In this document: piece after piece, positions 1-6,378 of the stretch
How positions within the stretch are numbered: the first letter of the stretch is position 1
Layout: each line of letters opens with the position of its first letter
Source: Thermaceae bacterium
Lineage (GTDB): Bacteria > Deinococcota > Deinococci > Deinococcales > Marinithermaceae
DNA: 6,378 nucleotides
Assembly (NCBI GenBank): GCA_027053145.1
Contig: JALUED010000011.1
Span: 1-6,378, forward strand
Direction: 5' to 3'
Notes under the pieces: model-generated
Database searches by the model: none
Told to the model about the DNA's origin: nothing
What the model saw: only the letters and a program-made list of their open reading frames with translations
Translations under genes and position numbers: made by a program

Positions 1-1
1 C

Positions 2-1015
2 CCCCAGCTCAATCCCAAGTACACCTTCGAGAACTTCGTCGTGGGGCCCAACAACCAAATGGCCCACGCCGCCGCGCTGGCGGTCGCCGAGTCGCCCGGA
101 CGGGCTTACAACCCTTTATTCATCTACGGCGGCGTGGGGCTCGGCAAAACCCACCTGATGCAGGCGGTGGGGCACTACGTGATGCGCACCAACCCGCGGG
201 CGAAGATCGCCTACATCTCCACCGAGACCTTCACCAACGATCTGATCAACGCGATCCGCGAGGACCGAATGAGCGCCTTCCGGGAGCGGTACCGATCGGT
301 GGACCTCCTCCTTGTGGACGACATCCAGTTCATCGCGGGCAAGGAACGCACCCAGGAGGAGTTCTTTCACACCTTCAACACCCTCTACGAAAACCACAAA
401 CAGATCATCCTTTCCTCGGACCGCCCGCCGCGGGAGATCAAGACCCTGGAAGAAAGGCTCAAAAGCCGCTTCGAGTGGGGCCTGATCACCGACATCCAGC
501 CCCCCGACCTGGAAACCCGGATCGCCATCCTAAAAATGAACGCCGAATTCCGGGGCGTGGAGATCCCGGAGGACGTCCTCGAGTTCATCGCCCAGCGCAT
601 CACCTCGAACATCCGCGAGCTCGAGGGCGCGCTGGTGCGGCTCATCGCCTACGCATCCCTAAACGGCGTTCCGATCACCAAAGCGGTGGCGATGCGGGCC
701 CTTTCCCACGTCTTCACCCAGGAGCAGAAGGAGCCCACCATGGACGAGATCCTCACCGCCGTGGCCCGCCGCTTTGGCGTGCGGCCGGAAGAGCTCAAGG
801 CCAAGGGGCGGGCCAAAGAGGTGGTGGTGCCGCGCCAGGTGGCGATGTACCTGATCCGCGAACGCCTTGGGGCCTCGCTCCCCGAGATCGGCCAGTTCTT
901 TGGGGGGCGCGACCACACGACCGTCCTCTACGCCGTGCAGAAGATCCAAAAGGCCCTGGCCAAGGACCCCTCGCTCAGAAACCTCGTCGAGGAACTCAAG
1001 GAGGAGCTGGGCTAA
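2..1015 (+). CDS. dnaA: Chromosomal replication initiator protein DnaA (5' truncated by window edge)
   Basis: DnaA is the AAA+ ATPase that binds DnaA boxes at oriC, melts the origin and loads the helicase. The frame is open from base 2, and codons before the GTG at 41 encode the conserved [13 protein letters not shown], so that GTG is an internal Val and not the start. In the 337 visible residues: Walker [10 protein letters not shown] (Lys49), Walker [10 protein letters not shown] (Asp106-Asp107), sensor I LSSD (to Asp140), the box VII arginine finger in KSRFEWG (Arg156), sensor II in NIRELEGAL (Arg205), then helix-turn-helix domain IV with the DnaA signature starting [13 protein letters not shown] (296-315). 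Domains III and IV are essentially whole; domains I and II, roughly 100 residues, lie outside the window. The stop is TAA, and the first DnaA-box-like 9-mer begins 3 bases after it. Autoregulation by DnaA is typical of the family, but the promoter is not in view. Confidence 0.98.
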   Translation, partial: PQLNPKYTFENFVVGPNNQMAHAAALAVAESPGRAYNPLFIYGGVGLGKTHLMQAVGHYVMRTNPRAKIAYISTETFTNDLINAIREDRMSAFRERYRSVDLLLVDDIQFIAGKERTQEEFFHTFNTLYENHKQIILSSDRPPREIKTLEERLKSRFEWGLITDIQPPDLETRIAILKMNAEFRGVEIPEDVLEFIAQRITSNIRELEGALVRLIAYASLNGVPITKAVAMRALSHVFTQEQKEPTMDEILTAVARRFGVRPEELKAKGRAKEVVVPRQVAMYLIRERLGASLPEIGQFFGGRDHTTVLYAVQKIQKALAKDPSLRNLVEELKEELG

Positions 1016-1017
1016 GC

Positions 1018-1073
1018 TGTGGAAAAGGCTGTGGAAACCCCTGGGGAAAAGGGTGTGGATGCGATGGGGATAA
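1018..1073 (-). repeat. Five DnaA-box-like 9-mers at an 11-12 bp period
   Basis: The 9-mers are TGTGGAAAA (1018), TGTGGAAAC (1030), TGGGGAAAA (1042), TGTGGATGC (1054) and TGGGGATAA (1065). Successive starts are 12, 12, 12 and 11 bases apart. Each has one or two mismatches to TGTGGATAA, so these are mostly low-affinity-type boxes all facing the same way. Spacing near one helical turn would put DnaA protomers on roughly one face of the DNA, fitting cooperative filament growth. That last point is inference. Confidence 0.8.
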
Positions 1074-1101
1074 GTACGATGCGTATCGCAAATGTGGAAA
1101 A
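1071..1101. other. AT-rich island inside oriC, candidate unwinding element
   Basis: This 31-base stretch has 12 G/C bases (about 39%), far below its surroundings. It lies between the phased minus-oriented boxes and the inverted box pair, and overlaps a box at each end. It contains the box-free segment 1074-1092. It is the most AT-rich spot I could find in the gap. No repeated AT-rich 13-mers and no run of TAG trinucleotides (DnaA-trio) is visible, so its role as the duplex unwinding element is only a suggestion. Confidence 0.35.
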
Positions 1102-1119
1102 GCCCGCCGGTTTTCCACA
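1093..1119. repeat. Inverted pair of DnaA boxes (9-bp arms, 9-bp spacer)
   Basis: TGTGGAAAA at 1093-1101 and its exact complement TTTTCCACA at 1111-1119 flank a 9-base GC-rich spacer. Each arm differs from the consensus DnaA box by one base. This is the point where box orientation flips. The arms are perfect, but pairing does not extend into the spacer or outward. Confidence 0.75.
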
Positions 1120-1121
1120 AG

Positions 1122-1130
1122 TTATCCACA
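1122..1130 (+). promoter_or_regulatory. Perfect DnaA box TTATCCACA
   Basis: Exact match to the consensus high-affinity DnaA box. It starts 11 bases after the box at 1111 and 22 bases before the next perfect box. Confidence 0.92.
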
Positions 1131-1143
1131 GCCCCGGCCGGGT

Positions 1144-1152
1144 TTATCCACA
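1144..1152 (+). promoter_or_regulatory. Perfect DnaA box TTATCCACA
   Basis: Second exact consensus box in the same orientation as the first. A degenerate CTATCCCCA (1156-1164) follows 12 bases on, so the near-helical phasing continues on this arm too. Confidence 0.92.
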
Positions 1153-1198
1153 AGGCTATCCCCAGGGGAAAACGCCTTGGGGATCGGCTAAGTCGGGC

Positions 1199-1207
1199 TT
1201 ATCCCCA
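1199..1207 (+). promoter_or_regulatory. DnaA box variant TTATCCCCA
   Basis: One mismatch to the consensus (C for A at position 7). It is the last clear box before dnaN and lies 43 bases beyond the preceding plus-oriented one. Confidence 0.7.
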
Positions 1208-1288
1208 CAATCCCCAGCCCCTACGGCGCCTACGACGGAATTGAAACCCTTCTTCCGGGCAAGCAGTAGCCTTCCAAGGGGGTAAAGC

Positions 1289-5068
<3,780 letters not shown>

Positions 5069-5077
5069 ACTGGGGCG

Positions 5078-5538
5078 GTGGCGAAAAGAAAAAGGAAGCG
5101 TCGGCTCAAGCCTTCGCTGAGGCGGCGCTACGAGGCCGAGCTGGTACGCCTTTTGGGGGAGCTTTCGCTCCCCCTTTTGCTCCTGCACGCCGCCCTCACG
5201 GTGGGCACGCTCGGGTACATGGCCCTGCGTGGCGATTTTTAGACAGCTTCTACATGACGGCGATCACGATCGGCACCCTCGGCTTCGGCGAGGTGCTTCC
5301 CGAGTTCGCCACGCCCCAGGCTCGGGTCTTCACGAGTTTTTTGGCCCTTTCGGGCATCGGCATCTTCACCACCTCGGCTACGATGGGGGTGCGGGTTTTC
5401 CTGAAGGAGGACCTGGTTGCGGTTTGGAGGCAGCTCAGGATGCTCGACTACCGCGCGGGTGCCGAAGGCCTCGGCGTGGGCCTTGGCCTTCTCACGGGTG
5501 CGGGTATAGACCAGGACCTCGTGCCCGGCCGCTTTTAA
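5078..5538 (+). pseudogene. Two-TM potassium channel, frameshifted and 3' truncated
   Basis: From a GTG at 5078, 9 bases after pyk, the frame encodes a very basic start (KRKRKRR), then a hydrophobic helix (about residues 28-49), and stops at TAG 5240-5242. Moving to the -1 frame at the five Ts (5236-5240) continues the protein as LDSFYMTAITIGTLGFGEV, a pore helix with selectivity filter TLGFG (reconstructed residues 67-71), then TM2 (about 84-103) and a basic VFLKEDLVAVWRQLRML. This is the Ion_trans_2 plan; relatives usually continue into a cytosolic TrkA-N/RCK NAD-binding domain. Here homology ends at about 5448, and the last 30 codons to TAA 5536-5538 are antisense to the dehydrogenase on the other strand. 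One missing T would explain the first defect. The start is the best in frame but has only a weak GGGG SD. The class is quite certain; the ligand and exact subfamily are not. Confidence 0.8.
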
Positions 5539-5592
5539 GTTCTTCGCCATGGGCCAGCCCATGGCCCCAAGCCCGATCCATCCGACCCTCAT
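5239..5592 (-). pseudogene. 3-hydroxyisobutyrate dehydrogenase family protein, only N-terminus present
   Basis: The ATG (5592-5590) follows a strong SD, AAAGGAGG (5604-5597), with a 4-base spacer, and overlaps the DUF3054 stop as ATGA. The product begins [19 protein letters not shown], the GxGxxG Rossmann motif of the beta-hydroxyacid dehydrogenases, which oxidise 3-hydroxyisobutyrate-like acids with NAD(P). It continues through VYTRTREKAKAHAEAFGTRAV. Recognisable sequence ends near residue 48 (about 5449). The rest of the open frame, to TAA 5239-5241, is antisense to the potassium-channel gene and not dehydrogenase-like, so about 240 of the usual 290 residues are missing, including the substrate-binding signature and catalytic lysine. 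Tyr29-Thr30-Arg31 at the end of beta-2 resembles the basic NADP-preferring type (inference). The start and SD are intact, so the gene was functional before the break or is whole elsewhere. Confidence 0.82.
5440..5458. other. Breakpoint joining two convergent truncated genes
   Basis: Plus-strand channel homology runs up to about 5445 (RQLRML) and minus-strand dehydrogenase homology runs down to about 5449 (FGTRAV). Neither family sequence is recognisable past this point. There is no transposase remnant, target-site duplication or long repeat here. Either a genomic inversion/deletion or a false assembly join would look like this. Confidence 0.75.
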
Positions 5593-5945
5593 GCCGCCTC
5601 CTTTCGACGAAAGCCCCCGGCGAAAAGCCGGAAGAAGAGCAAAAAGGGCAGGCTGAAGCCGAGGCTGGTGGCGAGGAAGAGGAGCCTTTTTGCGTCTGGT
5701 GGCTCGGCGTAGGCGATGAGCCGCGCCATCCAGCCGGCGGGCACGGCGATCGCCCAGGTGGCGACGAGGGGGGCGAGCCGCCCGTCCCGCCAGGTGCCGG
5801 TGAAGGGGGCGACGAGGAACCAGGCGAGGAGAAAGGGCCAGGCCGCCTTTAGGAGGTCTTTGAGAGCGAGCGCCCCCTGGTGGCTGTAGACGCCGACGGC
5901 GGCGAAGGCGAGGAGGGCGAGGAGATCGGCGAGCGGCCGGCTCAC
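5589..5945 (-). CDS. DUF3054-type small integral membrane protein
   Basis: A 118-residue protein with about four membrane helices: residues 6-20, 30-49, 58-78 and 88-110, ending in the basic, charged tail FRRKEAA. The N-terminal pattern [17 protein letters not shown], followed by [10 protein letters not shown], resembles the DUF3054 family, in which an (A)D...F...G..SH segment precedes a conserved WPF. The function is unknown to me. The GTG start at 5945 overlaps the lipA stop as GTGA, and GGAGG at 5957-5953 gives a 7-base spacer. Its own stop overlaps the dehydrogenase start as ATGA. It therefore sits translationally coupled in a lipA operon, although nothing in the sequence shows a lipoate-related role. 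Length and composition are normal; family assignment is from pattern memory. Confidence 0.8.
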   Translation of the reverse strand: MSRPLADLLALLAFAAVGVYSHQGALALKDLLKAAWPFLLAWFLVAPFTGTWRDGRLAPLVATWAIAVPAGWMARLIAYAEPPDAKRLLFLATSLGFSLPFLLFFRLFAGGFRRKEAA

Positions 5946-6378
5946 CCTCCCGCCTCCAAAAAGACCCGCTCGGCGCGGTAGGAAGAGCGCACCAGGGGCC
6001 CGGAGAAGACCTCCAGAAAGCCCAGCTCAAGCCCCCACGCCTGATAGCGAGCAAAGTCCTCGGGGGTGGCGTAGCGGGCCACCGGCAGGTGGTGCCGGGT
6101 GGGCCTCAGGTACTGGCCCAGGGTGAGAACCTCGACACCGGCCTCGCGGAGGTCCCGCATCGCCTCCTTGAGTTCCTCGTCGGTTTCGCCGAGCCCCACC
6201 ATCAGGCTCGACTTGGTGAGGTAGGCAAGGCCCTTTTCCTCGCGGTAGTCACGGGCGAAGCGGAGGACCTTGAGGCTCTGGTCGTAGCCCGCCCGGGGGT
6301 CCCGCACCCGGGGGGTGAGGCGGCGGACGGTCTCGAGGTTGTGGGCGAAGACGTCGAGCCCGGAGTCGAGCACGGTCC
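5942..6378 (-). CDS. lipA: Lipoyl synthase LipA (5' part outside window)
   Basis: LipA is a radical-SAM enzyme that inserts two sulfurs into octanoyl groups on lipoyl domains, making the cofactor of pyruvate and 2-oxoglutarate dehydrogenases and the glycine cleavage system. Only the C-terminal 145 residues or so are in view. Motifs in order: [43 protein letters not shown] (usually TKSG-[LI]-M), [16 protein letters not shown], and [12 protein letters not shown] near the end. The serine of RSSY is known to ligate the auxiliary [4Fe-4S] cluster that donates sulfur. The cysteine motifs for both clusters fall in the missing N-terminal half. The GTG at 6373 is an internal Val because the frame stays open to the edge. 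The stop TGA (5944-5942) overlaps the next gene by 4 bases, so LipA is the upstream gene in the minus-strand operon seen here. Confidence 0.97.
   Translation of the reverse strand, partial: TVLDSGLDVFAHNLETVRRLTPRVRDPRAGYDQSLKVLRFARDYREEKGLAYLTKSSLMVGLGETDEELKEAMRDLREAGVEVLTLGQYLRPTRHHLPVARYATPEDFARYQAWGLELGFLEVFSGPLVRSSYRAERVFLEAGG

Larger units (their letters stand above)
1016..1288. other. oriC: Chromosomal replication origin (oriC) between dnaA and dnaN
   Basis: This 273-base non-coding gap is packed with 9-mers matching TTATCCACA or its complement with 0-2 mismatches. Minus-orientation sites start at 1018, 1030, 1042, 1054, 1065 and 1093. Plus-orientation sites start at 1111, 1122, 1144, 1156 and 1199. 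Those at 1122 and 1144 are perfect. Orientation switches once, at about 1106. The location between dnaA and dnaN and the high box number agree with the known Thermus thermophilus origin, which has about 13 boxes in the same place. The last 80 bases hold no clear boxes and should contain the dnaN leader. Open frames crossing the gap match no protein I know and are ignored. Confidence 0.93.

Noticed and set aside
41..43. GTG as the dnaA start codon
   Set aside because: Upstream codons 2-40 encode the conserved [11 protein letters not shown] segment in the same frame, so the GTG is an internal valine.
475..1191. Plus-strand open frame overlapping dnaA and running into oriC
   Set aside because: It is out of frame with dnaA, rich in Arg/Pro/Gly and passes through the DnaA boxes. 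No protein family is suggested.
1208..1217. Further DnaA box at CAATCCCCA
   Set aside because: It has three mismatches to the consensus and no spacing fit, so it is not distinguishable from C-rich background.
1241..1269. dnaN promoter with -35 TTGAAA (1241-1246) and -10 at 17-bp spacing
   Set aside because: The -10 position reads CAGTAG, with only two matches to TATAAT. A promoter probably exists nearby but this one is not supported.
5222..5240. Intrinsic terminator ending in TTTTT inside the channel gene
   Set aside because: The only stem before the T run is three base pairs, and the T run lies in coding sequence between TM1 and the pore helix.
5234..5242. Classical programmed -1 slippery heptamer
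   Set aside because: The zero frame is GAT TTT TAG, so the X XXY YYZ pattern is not met. It would need six Ts before the A. A one-base loss explains the shift better.
5239..5448. C-terminal 69 codons of the dehydrogenase open frame as a novel domain
   Set aside because: This part is the exact antisense of the recognisable channel pore and TM2, with no dehydrogenase character.

Overview
The window looks like a chromosomal origin neighbourhood from a member of the Thermales (Thermus/Meiothermus/Oceanithermus/Marinithermus group). The evidence is the very high GC content with strong G/C third-position bias, SD sequences close to AAGGAGG, the gene order dnaA-oriC-dnaN-eno-pyk, and protein features such as GGVGLGKTH in DnaA and a Lys-type (K+-independent) pyruvate kinase. 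I infer the group from memory of family features; no search was run, and the genus is not resolved.

Layout. Positions 2-1015 (+) hold the last three quarters of dnaA, whose 5' end lies outside the window. Positions 1016-1288 are the replication origin: about ten DnaA-box-like 9-mers, the first five in one orientation at an 11-12 bp period, then an inverted pair, then boxes in the opposite orientation, including two perfect TTATCCACA boxes. dnaN (1289-2374), eno (2395-3657) and pyk (3647-5068) follow on the + strand, tightly packed (20 bp gap, then an 11 bp overlap), so the sliding clamp and the last two glycolytic enzymes are probably co-transcribed.

Nine bases after pyk a two-TM potassium-channel gene begins (5078). 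It is damaged twice: a -1 frameshift at a run of five Ts (5236-5240), and loss of everything after the second TM helix at about 5448. At that same point the sequence becomes the antisense of another broken gene, the first 48 or so codons of a 3-hydroxyisobutyrate dehydrogenase family protein (start 5592, minus strand). Two unrelated genes are therefore cut at one breakpoint.

The right end is a minus-strand operon read from the right edge: lipA (3' part, 5942-6378), a small DUF3054-type membrane protein (5589-5945) and the dehydrogenase, each joined by a 4-base start/stop overlap. The left block (replication plus lower glycolysis) and the right block (lipoate synthesis) are each coherent. The join between them at about 5445 is abrupt and has no mobile element, so it is either a real rearrangement or an assembly chimera.

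I see no tRNA, rRNA, CRISPR array, insertion sequence or convincing intrinsic terminator. The main points of interest are the phased, orientation-switching origin, the pyruvate kinase residues that predict K+-independence, the frameshifted channel and the double-truncation junction. I found no evidence of a wholly new system.
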